This document shows positions 1-11,243 of a stretch of 64,000 bases of DNA, in pieces. Positions within the stretch are counted from its first letter, which is position 1. The number at the start of each line of letters is the position of its first letter. Location of the stretch: assembly GCA_029582265.1 (NCBI GenBank), contig CM055830.1:28313771-28377770 (forward strand), read 5' to 3'. The translations under genes and the position numbers were made by a program. The notes beneath the pieces were generated by a model. The model ran no database searches, had not been told where the DNA came from, and was given only the letters and a program-made list of their open reading frames with translations. Source of the stretch: Zoroaster sp. YZ-2022. Its lineage: Eukaryota > Echinodermata > Asteroidea > Forcipulatida > Zoroasteridae.

Positions 1-330
1 AAGGTGACCCCAATTTGACCTTACTTTCTGTCCAAACCGGAAGTCAAAGTTTAATATTTAACAAAAATCATATCTCAACAACCACAAGATGTAAATTGAC
101 ATTTGTTGCATCATTGTATAGATTGTTAATTGTCGAAAAATATTTACACAAAGGTGACCCCAATTTGACCTTACTTCCTGTCCAAACAGGAAGTCAAAGT
201 TTAATATTTAAAAAAAATCATATTTCAACAACCACAAGAGGTAAATTCACAATGTTTGTACCATTGTACTGATCGTTAATTGTCAAAAAATATTTACAAA
301 AAGGTGACCCCAATTTGACCTTTACATCTC
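1..330. repeat. 150-bp tandem repeat, two copies plus a partial third
   Basis: The motif AAGGTGACCCCAATTTGACC recurs at 1, 151 and 301, exactly 150 bases apart. The first two units match along most of their length, including CGGAAGTCAAAGTTT-like and CATATYTCAACAACCACAAGA blocks. The third diverges after about 25 bases. The array may extend left of the window. I see no coding potential: the short ORF here only follows the repeat. Confidence 0.85.
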
Positions 331-696
331 CCGAACACCAGTTGAAATTTTCAAGAAAAGGGCTTGATTTCATACTGTTTCCTTGCCCTGTGTTAAAACC
401 ATCGCCAGATCAGCTGCAAGACTCATCGTACTTCGCAGGCCAATGCGTACTGGCGTAGAATTCAACAGTAAATTGACATCGGCGATTGTAATTTCCACAC
501 TGTACCCCGACCCTTCTTCAGACGAAACGGAACAATTTATAGACGTGGAGGAATCGGGTCAAGAAACCAGACTAGCTTGCTTTGCACTCGGTCACAGACT
601 ACCGATTGCAAACGAAATGTAGACTAACTATTTTTTTTTTTTTTAACTCAATTTACCAATTTACCACGTGCCTCCGCGCCTGATACTGCAACTTAC

Positions 697-820
697 GAAA
701 TATTCAGGTTTCTCCACTGCGGCACTACTCGCTGCTGTTGTGGTGAAATGGGCTATATAAAGCAGCCCGAATGAGCTGACAAGATTCCAGTGAATGTAGT
801 TCCGCACACATCTCAGACTC
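697..820 (-). CDS. Class B1 (secretin-type) GPCR, exon carrying TM2
   Basis: This is the last visible exon (124 bp) of the minus-strand receptor gene. It follows a pyrimidine-rich TTTGTTTCTACAG acceptor and ends at a strong GTAAGT donor. Its first base completes the codon begun in the 1378-1481 exon. The product reads RSLRCVRNYIHWNL, then a hydrophobic stretch. RSLRCxRNxIHxNL is the conserved intracellular-loop-1/TM2 motif of class B GPCRs, and IHWNL is typical of CRH receptors. The exon ends in phase 0. TM3-TM7 and the tail must lie left of base 1. On the plus strand the same bases look like a TATA-box promoter (TATATAAAG at about 753), but the exon reading explains them better. Confidence 0.85.
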
Positions 821-967
821 CTGTAGAAACAAATTTATACAAAATAGCCTATAATCATCAAAAGTCGAATCCTTTCTTTGAGATCCCCACCGTATCTTTT
901 CCCCAAAAAATCTTGCTGGATGAGTTTTTAATTGAAAAGTGATATAGATGGTGTCGTTCGTCCGTTC

Positions 968-1131
968 GTTCGTGAACCCGCGACCTCTCGAATACCGTAC
1001 AAGTGCTCTACCAACTGAGCTAACCAGCCCCTATGTTGGTGGGCGGTCCACTTATGCCAACTATCTATTGCTCTATGGGGCCAGGTCAGAGGCCAAACCA
1101 TATCTGCCGAGTAGCCAGGGATCAAGCCCTG
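968..1131 (-). mobile_element. tRNA-derived SINE, truncated copy
   Basis: The minus strand reads GGCTGGTTAGCTCAGTTGG (tRNA box A), then a variable anticodon arm and a GGTCGCGGGTTC box-B-like end. It shares a 5' extension with the copies at 13295 and 13619 (GGCAGATATGGTTTGGCC and GGCATAAGTGGACCGCC). It lacks the 3' tail seen in those copies. The side next to the extension runs into TATATATAT-rich sequence. It lies in the intron between the TM1 and TM2 exons of the receptor gene. Confidence 0.75.
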
Positions 1132-1377
1132 ATCAGATGCATTTATATATATATCATTTATATATATATCATATTCCTGGTAACAGCGCAAGTTAGTACC
1201 AGTGATAGCGAAAAATGGTGCTTTGACTAAACGGCACCCTCATTACACCTCGTACGGAGCAATGGCTGTATTGCTGAGTTTACTCGGTAGATAGTTTTGG
1301 GACCAGGTTAAAGTCTCTCCTCAATCAGTTAATAAGTCTTGTTAACTCAAATACCATTTTTAGATTTGTTAACTCAC

Positions 1378-1481
1378 CTGAAGAACAGGAATATGCAGAA
1401 GGCCCCAATAGTCGCAGTAAGTGAGAGGCTGTACCCAATATACATCATAACGTTCATCACCACCTCATGAACGTTGACATC
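1378..1481 (-). CDS. Class B1 GPCR, exon carrying TM1
   Basis: This 104-bp exon begins after a CTCTATAG acceptor in phase 0 and ends FLFFR at GTGAGT in phase 2. It encodes DVNVHEVVMNVMMYIGYSLS, then a hydrophobic TM1 ending in GAFCIFLFFR. YxGYSLSL followed by a helix ending in F/Y-F/L-R before RSLRC is the class B TM1 pattern; CRH, PTH and calcitonin receptors share it. It joins in frame to the 3785-3873 exon upstream and the 697-820 exon downstream. Confidence 0.88.
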
Positions 1482-1708
1482 CTATAGAGACCAAATGGGA
1501 CACAGTCTTGAATACGCAAGCACAATCGCAAAATGTTGGATATGCTGATGCGTCGTCAGTGTTTTTCTTTATGAGAGTGGCACATTCTATTTCCATCATA
1601 ATATTGCCAATTTCCATTTAGAAAAACAAACAAATATCTTTAAATTAGACATTTCACAAATGTATTACCAGAACCTTGATTTATCATTTATTTGATTGCC
1701 CCAAATGA

Positions 1709-3250
1709 ATTAACACTATCAAGCCTGGCCTTTTTTTTCCATTCTCAGACCTGGGGAGGGGGGGGGGGGCTCATTGTGCTCCCCTCCGTATTTTTTGTAT
1801 TCAACAGTAGATTTTAATGAAACTTCGTAGCCATGTTCGGTTTGACGCGATCTACCGAATGAGGCTATGAAAACTTTCATGGGTCACCGTTAGGTGGCGC
1901 TATACCCATTTTCCGGTCATTTTTCCTCATTTTTGGTCAACAATTGTTTTTTCCCCATAACTTCCTTATTTTATTCCCGTTGGCCATGGGATTTGGCATA
2001 AATGTTGTCTTCAGTACATGCAACAATGTGACAACATTTAAAATACCACTAGATGGCGCTATAAGCAATATTTTGGGTCAAATGTTTCCAAAAACATGAC
2101 TTTTAAATATTTTGACCTAAAAGTTAGGTTTTTTTTACCAAAAGTACAATAAAGGCAGATATAATAATATCCATGGTACTACTGATGACATAAATCTACA
2201 CATTAAGCAAAAAATTTAAAACTTTTAAAAATATAAGTTATTGCATTTAAAACACTGCACTGCATGGTCGCAATATACAAACACATACACATGAAGGCAC
2301 TAAATCATTTAGTACGTATGAATACCGTGTAAAACGTTCATGGAGCATACAATCCCTTCTCAAATGGTGTAAACAGACTAATAGAGTCCCTCTCGACCCA
2401 AGAAAACAATTTCAAGCCAAATATAAAGTTTTATATGGGTGCCAGCCCACAATCCCTTCAAAAAAAATTGTTACCCAAAACCAATTTTTTTGCACATTTT
2501 TTGCACTGCTGACATTCTACAGAGAAACCAAGAGATTCTATTTGTCTGGCCATTCTAATACCCACAACCAGACCTCAAAATAAACATCTCAGGTTGCTGG
2601 AATGTCTGAGCAACGACAGCAAGTGACAGGATGAGTGATTACATTGGGATTAGTGCGGTAACATCAATGGATTACAGCTGTACAGTTTCAATGGGTTGTC
2701 TGCTGGCAAGGGGGGAGGTGCCTTACTTTGAAAGCTGCATACCGGGTCAATGGTTCACCCCAGGTTGAATTTTTTTTACCATGTTATCAGGCACTGTAAT
2801 CAACAGAGAACTTATGCAAAGTGGCTGAATTTGAGTTTTCCATGACGTAGTAAACAACAATTGTTTACAAAGACATTAAATGGTTTTGAGCGATGTCCCA
2901 GCGCAGGGTTGGCGGCCATATTGGATTCCCATCATGCATCGGAAGTGGTCACATGACTCAATATTGTCTAGTTCAGAGTTTAAAAGTTTACAACAAAACC
3001 CAAAAACCTAGTATCAAAAATTTAGTATTATTAACAAAAAGGTGGAAATTCAATTGGACCTGTTCAAAATAAACGGTTGCCATGGTAACCATAAACACCA
3101 ATTATCAATTATTTTTGCGTGAGGGGGTCCCAAAGAATAGTTAGGAAAAGTCAGAAAATTTCAGCGTGATCGGACGGAGCGTTCTGGAGATATTATTTTA
3201 AAAAATGTCATAGGGGCACATTGTGCCCCTCCCCATGCCTGATAGGGTTA
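1709..3250. mobile_element. 1.54-kb terminal-inverted-repeat element
   Basis: The left end reads TTAACACTATCAAGCCTGG (about 1710-1728). The right end, reverse-complemented, reads TTAACCCTATCAGGCATGG. Both ends carry G-rich blocks around a CACAATGTG-like core. The interior has no recognisable transposase, so it looks nonautonomous. Interior blocks such as CCCAAAGAATAGTTAGGAAA and GCGTTCTGGAGA recur in the tandem array at 45301-47656. It lies in the intron between the 3785 and 1378 exons. Confidence 0.6.
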
Positions 3251-3784
3251 ATGATTGGACCCGAGAATTTTTGTGAAATATGTCATTTAAAAGTATTTCA
3301 CATAGGGGTATGAACGTTTGCCCAATTTGTGAGGCCTCTATTACCACCATACTAACCCCTTTGTATATGGAAAATTTGGTCCCGCGTGTGCATGTATTTG
3401 CCTGTTGCCAAAACAAATAAAATAAATAAATAAAATAGAACAAGTTGGTTGTTTAAAAAATATATCTTGAAAACACATGTATTTAAGCATCTCATCGAAA
3501 CAACATGACCATTGTCGTACCTTTTCATTTACAAAGACGTGTCCAAAAATCTACTCAGTGTGAATGTGTAGCATGAAGTTAGATATAACTGCCTTTGTTT
3601 TAACAATGCTAACGAACATCATACTGTTGGTTATACCACAAATCAACTTCGGTTCACATGTTTCTATACTGACATTGCATGTTTAAATCCCATATATCGA
3701 CCCCTCTCTAGTGAACAATTTATGATGAATATATTATATTCATGAAGATGTGTGTTTTAAACACAAAAGAGAGCAACTAAATAC

Positions 3785-3873
3785 CGGGAGATTTCGTGGA
3801 GTGCACAACGAGTAGTTGGACTTGTTGCCGTTTCCCCAAGTACCATCAAAGTTGCAGTACCTCATCACGTTGT
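3785..3873 (-). CDS. Class B1 GPCR, exon for the C-terminal part of the hormone-binding domain
   Basis: This 89-bp exon follows a TTATCGCAG acceptor and ends CTCCCG before GTATTT. It enters with two bases that complete a GAC codon begun in the previous exon and leaves in phase 0. It encodes NVMRYCNFDGTWGNGNKSNY, then SLC. This is the end of the HRM domain: the fifth cysteine (RYC), the conserved GTW tryptophan, and the sixth cysteine with an N-Y-S sequon. A GNxTxxYSxC-like ending is usual in secretin-family receptors. The phase match on both sides strongly supports the model. Confidence 0.88.
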
Positions 3874-4280
3874 CTGCGATAATGTGGAAAAAGTGCAACA
3901 TCATTATTATTTTGTGAAACTGGATACAAAAGGAAAGAGGACTTTTCTACTGGTAAGTAAACAGAAAGCGAATTCCAGTGTTTTCGACGATGCCTGGTGA
4001 TCGCATTAATTTAAAGGGTTGTGCATGACTATCAGTAGTTTAACCTGGAATAACGGCTTTAACATTTGACGAATGTTTAACAGACACTTCTTCATCGTGT
4101 GATTATGATGGAATAATGGCAAAGACATGATTTCAAACGTTCAGGAGCAACCCAAGTAGATGGACCGATAATAGGGACGATACTTCAGCCCTTGCCTCTC
4201 AAATGGCACCTTTGGATGAAGATTATCAAACAGAACTGTGATAACGAGACGTCTATGGCGTACATTCTTAACATTTAATC

Positions 4281-4366
4281 CATTAATAGAGATATCTCTA
4301 TTGTTAATAGAGATATCTCTATTAATAATAGAGATATCTCTATCACCCTTAATAGAGATAACATTC
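4281..4366. repeat. Short array of AGAGATATCTCT palindromes
   Basis: Three to four imperfect units of AATAGAGATATCTCTATT are separated by GTTAAT or AATAAT spacers. Each unit is self-complementary. The array sits directly inside the left inverted end of the 4249-6064 element. Confidence 0.85.
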
Positions 4367-5231
4367 TGAGCGGGTTCGGATTGACTTTTTGGAGGTTTTT
4401 GTTAAAATGCACTTTTCTTGAAAATATAGAATTGTTTAGGGCAAATAAAGTGGAGTGTGTAATTCCCTCCTCCTTTTTAGTTTTTTTTTAATCAAAAGGT
4501 TTAGCCTCCAAAAAAGGTATAATTAAGTCAACTAAAACCACATAACGACAACTATAAATTCATGATCATGCCACTCCACCGTCTGCTCCCCAGTCATTAC
4601 ATGGTTTTAAGTATAAGGACAGGTGTATGAATTGTTTAAAATAAGTAAGGAATCATAAATTGGGACAAAAATATATAAATATAGCTATAAATCTGGATGG
4701 GATGTGCTAAATCCATTGGTAAATAAAACATTTGCCCTCACATGTACAATTTATGTTTCAGTCAGAGTCAATACCGTACGGCGTCCCTAATAATTGATCT
4801 GTTTGGGCTTTATCACCAAAAACAGAAATTGCTTGCTCTGCATTTTCCAAGCCATGATACCACGTTTTAAAGGTTTATTTATTATATAGGAATGAAGGTC
4901 AATTTAACACTGACCATTAATTTGTAAACTGGCGTTGATTTTTGTAAAAATGAAACATTCACCATCAGGCACACCCTCACACTGACTGTGGTCGTTGGCG
5001 GAGGATGAACCTAACCGAAACTGGACAAAAAAAATTCCCGGAGTGAAATGTCATTAATAATTCTTTAAAATAATAATTTTCCCAACGCATTTTGTACGTT
5101 CATCTGATTTTGTCTTTAGTTTAATTCTGTATTTCCTTTTTATATTCATGGAATATTATAACTAGTCACATATTTCACAAAAAGAAAACGCTCAAATCCA
5201 CATAATGGACAAATTAAAGGAGGCACAATTA

Positions 5232-5416
5232 CAGTGGCGTAGCGGGGGCAGGAGGCGGGAGCCCCCTCCCCGCTCAGAACCCTTGCCCCTTCCCTCTTGT
5301 CCCCCAAATGAGATCTGAAAATGTACTGTGAATGGTTAGATACATGAAATACACCCCCCGCCAATTATTTGCCCGCGCTTGCCCCCCAAAACGAAAATGT
5401 CTAGTTACGCCAACTG
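5232..5416. mobile_element. 185-bp MITE, hAT-like
   Basis: The ends read CAGTGGCGTAGC and CTAGTTACGCCAACTG, an inverted pair with one extra base. CAGTGGCGTA termini are common in hAT superfamily MITEs. The interior is rich in G and C runs and has no ORF. The flanking octamers CACAATTA and CACATACG agree only in part, so the 8-bp target duplication is decayed or misplaced. Confidence 0.6.
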
Positions 5417-5684
5417 CACATACGATCACCCCCCTTTTTGCAAGTAGTAAAAATGGTGGCCTATTGACTATAGCAAAGGTGAACCTAAATTCGGAACATG
5501 TAAATTCGTAGACAATGCAATAAAGTACTAAAATGGACGCCCAATGGGTATAATGCTCTGAACCGATATCACCTAAAACGTATCGGCGAAAAGTTGCGAC
5601 CCCTTAGCTTTGTGAGAAAATAGGTACGTTAAGAATTCATTGACCTCCCGTTGACACGGCGCATGAAACCGGAAACGGAATAGA

Positions 5685-6030
5685 AATATCTGTATTATTA
5701 ATAGAGATATCTCTATTGTTAATAGAGATATCTCTATTATTAATAGAGATATCTATATTATTAATAGAGATATCTCTATTAACAATAGAGATATCTCTGT
5801 TAACAACACAGATCTCTATTAACAATAGAGATATCTCTATTAATAATAGAGATATCTCCATTAATAATAGAGATATCTCTATTAAATGAATTAATAGAGA
5901 TATCTATATTATTAATAGAGATATCTCTATTAAATAATAGAGATATCTCTATTACAGGAATTAAATGTTAACTTTGTACGCCCGAAACAGAGATATCTCT
6001 ATTATTAATAGAGATAGCCTATCTCTGTTT
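5685..6030. repeat. Long array of AGAGATATCTCT palindromes
   Basis: About a dozen copies of the 12-bp palindrome AGAGATATCTCT occur, spaced by ATTATTAAT, GTTAAT or AACAAT in alternating orientation. Every unit is its own reverse complement, so strong cruciform potential is expected. The last units lead straight into the right inverted end of the foldback element. Confidence 0.88.
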
Positions 6031-6585
6031 TGGATTAAATGTCAAGAATGTATGCCATAGACGTCGATGGATTGTTAAGTGCTGCAAATGAAAGCTTCCA
6101 GAAATTCAAAATTCAAATCTATTTAATTTTTGTAACGTCAAATCGGCCCAAACACGGCCGATATATCTTTATATCGATATATAACTGATGGTAAAGACAT
6201 AGTTTATCAAAATCAAAGCAGCGCATATGTGACAGCTGTTCTCCAGCTGTTCTATTATTTGAACCAATCAGAGTGACGAAGATTGTTTTGCATCACACTT
6301 ACTCATGTTCTTTGAAAGTGTTTCGTGTGTCCCTAAAACGTGAAATTGCCCATTTCTATTTGGTTTTATTCAACAAAACTTACATTGCGTTTACCTTTTG
6401 AAAACGAAATTGATACGGGAATGTGTAAATGGAAAGTTTGACGATTGGTCTTTACAGCAGGACAATGATCTGTTTTAGGTGTGAACCACGCCCAAAACTG
6501 GTCATCAAACTGCAATGAATACCGCGCAACAACCTTTTATTCCCTTAATATTTATAAAATAATGCTGACTATACTGAGATCTCAC

Positions 6586-6699
6586 CTTCTGTATCATAGA
6601 GGACACCGTTGATCTCCTCTGGGCAAGGCCGGTCGACGATACCAACTGGGCTTGCAGGCCAGCACATAATGCCGTCATAGTAACTATTGCAGAAAACGG
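6586..6699 (-). CDS. Class B1 GPCR, exon for the core of the hormone-binding domain
   Basis: This 114-bp exon lies between a TTGTTCACAG acceptor and a GTGAGATC donor. It encodes VFCNSYYDGIMCWPASPVG, then IVDRPCPEEINGVLYDTE. CN-x-x-(W/Y)DGIxCWPxSPxG followed by xxPCP is the diagnostic HRM core; the usual WD is YD here. It holds the second to fourth conserved cysteines. It enters with two bases that complete GCC from the upstream exon and leaves one base that becomes GAC with the next exon. The fit is closest to CRH/DH44 and calcitonin/PDF-type receptors. Confidence 0.9.
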
Positions 6700-6889
6700 C
6701 TGTGAACAAAAACAAATATATACAATTTAAACAAAATAAAATATTAAATATTTAGGGGAAGGTACAACAGTGGTGTTTGGTAACTGCGATAATTTCATCC
6801 CTTGTTTTAAATAAATATATCAGGACACTTGTCATCACAATAGGTATTCTCGTTTTTGAGAAAACAACAAATAGTAAACTGAAAGGTGT

Positions 6890-7112
6890 ACGCATAGAGC
6901 TCACTGCACTCCCCCCTACTTTAAGCACAGGCCCAGTTGGAATCCAGCATTCTCCTGACGACGGACAGAGCATACTGTCCGAAACGTTGAGTCAACCGGT
7001 TCCTTCAGAACCACACACATACTTAAAAGAGAGATTTACTCATCACATGGTGTCACCGCAAACCTTTCAGTTTATTGTTCTTCCACCATGCAAACCTTCA
7101 AATCTTATTTAA
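6890..7112 (+). other. Dispersed-repeat fragment with a hammerhead-like hairpin
   Basis: A short ORF here reads LSTGPVGIQHSPDDGQSILS. Under it lies CTGACGA (6955-6961), a GGACAG/CTGTCC stem with a six-base loop (6963-6980), GAAAC (6981-6985) and a GTC at 6991-6993. That layout resembles the CUGANGA/GAAA core of hammerhead ribozymes carried by some Penelope-like and other eukaryotic retroelements. One extra C precedes stem II, and stem I pairing is weak apart from distal GGAA/TTCC. I treat it as a decayed or non-catalytic relic of a dispersed repeat, not a protein gene. Confidence 0.35.
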
Positions 7113-8048
7113 ACAAATAGTACATGTTTTATACTTTTCTTCTTTTTAATGTTTATAAGGAAAAACACTAATACGTGTATCAACTGTAAACACGTATTGA
7201 GTTTTTAGAAAATATTGTTTAATTTGAAAATACTGTAATAACCAGAGTTGTACCTTCCCTTTTTAAGAAGTATAAAAACAATAAATAAATAAATAAAACT
7301 CAAAAAATAATAATAATAAAAATAAACTAGAGGTATTGAGTTTGTAGAAAACAAACTCAGGGTGTTTGAGTGTGCATCATATGTGATGACGTCATCACCT
7401 AAAGTTGTTAAAAGAGTTACTTCAGGAGATATGAGTTTTCATAATATATAATTAAAATAACATATAATGTGCTATAATGAATACATTAACTTCCGGTTCA
7501 GTCATCCCATACAATTTTAAATTTATCCAACCGTAAGTTTCGGTTCAATCATGTGACGTCATTCATACTTCACAAAATGTTTCCTCATAATATGGGTGTC
7601 AATTGTGCAAAATTTGGTAAAATTCTGTTTGTTTTCTCAAGCTAGCAAAAAGTGACTTTTTAAAAACCTTCCGCTAGAGGGCGCTGTTAAGAGCGATGAC
7701 GTCACCAAATATGTTTTTGAAAAGAGCAGATCCCACTTAAGATATAAACCCAGAATGTGTTATTTCGAATACCCTTTCAGATTTGCGTCAATTTATAAAG
7801 AGCTTTTTAAACGTGAACTTCCAGTTTGGACCGGAAGTAAGGGTCAATAGGGTCATGTCTGTGTATCAAATGTCGAGTCCTCCATGTTCTGTATGATTAT
7901 GAAGCAATCAAGAAATGATCTATTGTGGTTCACGAGATATAAATTATATTCTTTTAATTATAATTAATTACGTAATAATTCATTAGATGACCTCACCATG
8001 ACGTCACAGCGTTACCTGGAACTATATGTGACCTGTAACCACGTACGA

Positions 8049-8455
8049 AACCCGGACAAAGTTGGACAATTGTATTTTGAATTTTTGGTATTTTCATATT
8101 CTCCAGTTCATAAGCTTTTGAATGATTAGAAACTTGTAGGGGAAACCCTTTCCTGTAATCCCCTCAGGAGGGGATTAAGCCCCCCCCCCCTCCAACATGC
8201 CCAATCAATAACAAGTCAATCAGAGAAAAGAAGGATTTTGTACAGGAAGTCCATGCTTCTTGTTCACCAACATCGCTCCGAAAATAGGGTAAAAAAGTAT
8301 TTTACCTTAACAGATTTAATTTATTTTTAAAGTAAAATGATAGATGAATATGTAAAGCATACGGTCATCCTAAAATCCAAAAATGGACGATTCCACCCTG
8401 AAATGACTTTGCACGCTGTTCACTCGAAATGGATCGTTGCGACTTTGTCCGGGTT
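8049..8455. mobile_element. 407-bp foldback nested in the left arm of the larger element
   Basis: AACCCGGACAAAGT at 8049-8062 and ACTTTGTCCGGGTT at 8442-8455 are exact reverse complements. The right arm of the outer element has uninterrupted sequence at the corresponding point, so this segment is absent there. It contains no ORF. Confidence 0.6.
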
Positions 8456-9944
8456 GCGATTTTTTTTTCTGCAAACAAGAATTGCCATCCCGTGATATTT
8501 CAGCCAATCAGATGTCTTATACATATTCATGACCTATTCTATCTGTCTCAAAACACTTAAATCTCTGGCTAGCCCAACATACCAATGAGCTACCAAAACA
8601 AAGTCCCAAGGCAGACCAGAGACTCTGCCAGAAACTTGGAATGTAAACAAACCAACCCAAGGCCATACCTTGGCTCATGTTAGTGAAGTAATCACATAAT
8701 ATCAGTTATACTGTACACGGCATGAATAGACAATATACATGTACACACTGTGCGTTTGCAACACAGTATCGATAAAATCGATAGTGAATTTAATAATATA
8801 ACTACCGGTACTAACAATTGATATGGAAATTAAGAAAACAGCAGTTTCACTCAGCTGAAGGCATAAGTCCAGATGGTCTTAACATCTGGAATACTTGAAA
8901 CCAGTGATACAGTGAATTTAGGGTTTCTAATTCTCACAGTGACTGAACAATGGTGAGCTACTGAATTTGCAAATAACGCGGAAATATTTTTTTACAACAA
9001 GGTTTACAACAAAATGATTAGTGGAAACTATAGGTGAATTCTGAAACCTCCATTCATTACATTACAATAAAAGTGTAAGCAAACTGATCTAACTGAATCA
9101 GCAACAATACAAAAGTGGGAAATGCAATTAAGTAAAATGATAAGAATTAAACAATAATCAGAAAGAAAGTAAAATAATCCAGTCACAATTAACTTAATCA
9201 ACTCTAGGTCAACATCCAATATAAAAATGTAGGCCTACGTCTCAACTAAATCAGAAAAACAGAAGGAAAGTAACACTATAAATGAAGTATAATAAATGTC
9301 AAAACAATTTTTCATGATTGGCAATTCTTTAAGTACAACTGTTACAACTGGTCATCAACTTAAAATGAACTATTTATTACACTTTTATAGCAGACACGTA
9401 TTCCTCAAACCGTGGTCTGAATCATTTTATATGGTGATTGAAGTCAAAGTTACAATGAAAGTCTAAAGACACTTTTCAGAAAATATATAAAAAAAGGTTT
9501 TTTGAATTTTACCAGGATTTCCAGGTTAACAATTAAGACTTAATTTTAGCTTTGAACTCATGAACTGTATGAAAGTCTTTTCTGTAGTAAAAACAAATTC
9601 TGTCAGGAATGTATTTCTTGATGCATAACTCCAGCCTATGAAAGCTTCAGCAATAGTGAAAATACGTTCAGGTTGTTTGTATTTATGTTATGTGAAATTC
9701 AGTTTGTCTCATTTACAAATTTATTTGGAAAAAATTGTTATACTGAAATTATAGACAAAAAACATATAATGGTTGATACTTTAAACAAGTTATAAAAATA
9801 GAATCATCTGATTTGTACAATTTGTTTGTACGGTCCTTTTTGCTTGTAAATATCTTTCATCTAGCCCCCACCCCCATATAATTACATTATTGTGTGCCCA
9901 TGAATTTAGGGTATGGTTCTGCGTTAAAACCCTCCGTGTGGACA

Positions 9945-10691
9945 GCACATCTACACGGTGTAGTAGGTCAACGAACTTTCTGTAATTATTCCTTAATTAA
10001 AGGGTGAAAAAATTCCTTTGGATCCCCATTAGAAATACTGTGTTAGAAGCTTAAAGTACTGGGGAAGTTTGTTCACCCCTTTAAGCCAGCCGCAAGTGCC
10101 ATGCCTGAGGGGTCCCTATGGGATTTGTGTACACACTGGCTTAGCGTTGGGGTTCACCAAGGTCGTAAACACAGGCTGATTACCATCAGATAACATGCCT
10201 GCGGCGGTCTGGGAGACATCTCAAAGGGCTCTGTGATGGCCATTTGACAGGTCAGATGTATTTCGACCAATAAAAACGTCTATGTTGGGGGGGGGGTTGA
10301 TATTGGGGGATGGCTGTTGGGGGGGGTGGTCGGATGATGGCGGTATCTGAGTGATTGATGATGTTTTTCGATAGTAGGTGGTTTTTTGTGAATGGGCCAT
10401 GGGTTTGTATACATGGCAGGATGGTGTATGTATAGACTGGACTACTATTGAGTGAATAAAGTACAGATTTTGGGTTAAAAAATTAGTTTGTTGATGAAAA
10501 ATGAGGTTTTTTTTAGTGTTAATTAAGTAATTAACTTTCTAAGAAAAACATAAAAATTTACAAAAAATTTTTTTTGATAGAAAACATCTCTAGACCCTCT
10601 GAAACAAGTTAAAATTAATAACATTGGGAAAATCAGTTCATTTACCCATGTAATTAACGATTTTACAACCTACTACACGGTGTAGATGTGC
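9945..10691. mobile_element. 747-bp MITE with perfect 24-bp inverted ends
   Basis: Bases 9945-9968 (starting GCACATCTACACGGTG) are the exact reverse complement of 10668-10691. The ends contain a small palindrome, CTACACGGTGTAG. The interior holds two long G runs at about 10285-10330 and no ORF. It is nested in the 8011-11243 element. Confidence 0.7.
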
Positions 10692-11243
10692 TCAATGCTC
10701 CGCGTATAATTGAATAGCGCATCTCCCGCAGGTTGTGAAAAGAGGCATCAGTATATAAAACGTACAATTATTTTAAACCACGTTATTTCAACTCAGTACC
10801 ACCATATAGAAAGCCTATATGCATAGCCTATGGTACCACTAAGTTATTTCAACTCCATCAGTAGATACATGTAAGTTATTCATTTAACTACATGTACATG
10901 CACATTGCATTTGGATTACATTGCGCTGAAGGTTGAATACGCACTAGTTCTTATGAATCTAGCTGCAAGAAGTTCATACATACTGTACACTGTACATTTA
11001 CATTACATTTATGTACACGCGTACATGTACAAATACTGTAAATAATCAAATATAACGCGCGCGCGCCCTTACTGATCAGTGTGCCAAGCCTGCATCTAAT
11101 ATGCATATGTTAATAATATCCTACGTCATCTTAAGAACGTGCCATGTGATTGGCTGAAATATTGTGGGATGGCAATTCTCGTTTGCAGAAAAAAAAATCG
11201 CGTCCGGGTTTCGTGGTGACAGGTTACATATGTTAAGGTATAA

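Larger units (their letters stand above)
4249..6064. mobile_element. Foldback-like element with 33-bp inverted ends and palindromic subterminal repeats
   Basis: Bases 4249-4281 and the reverse complement of 6032-6064 match at 31 of 33 positions, starting ACGTCTATGGC and ending ACATTTAATCC. Just inside each end are arrays of the palindrome AGAGATATCTCT (4281-4366 and 5685-6030). The 1.3-kb centre has no recognisable transposase and contains a smaller hAT-like MITE at 5232-5416. I read this as a nonautonomous DNA transposon or foldback element in a receptor-gene intron. I found no clear target duplication. Confidence 0.6.
8011..11243. mobile_element. 3.2-kb inverted-repeat element with nested insertions
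   Basis: The left arm (8011-8057 plus 8456-8512) is the inverted counterpart of 11145-11243. Shared blocks include ATATGTNACCTGTNACC, GAAACCCGGAC, CTGCAAACAAGAATTGCC-like sequence and CAGCCAATCA. The left arm is interrupted by about 400 bp with its own inverted ends. No transposase is recognisable inside. It occupies much of the 7.5-kb intron between the 14241 and 6586 exons. Confidence 0.6.

Noticed and set aside
383..622. 79-aa plus-strand ORF
   Set aside because: Somewhat protein-like composition but no motif, no convincing splice sites and no match to the missing receptor exons on the other strand.
749..770. TATA-box-like promoter (GGGCTATATAAAGCAGC) on the plus strand
   Set aside because: The same bases are coding on the minus strand: they lie in the TM2 exon of the GPCR gene, with matching splice phases on its upstream side.
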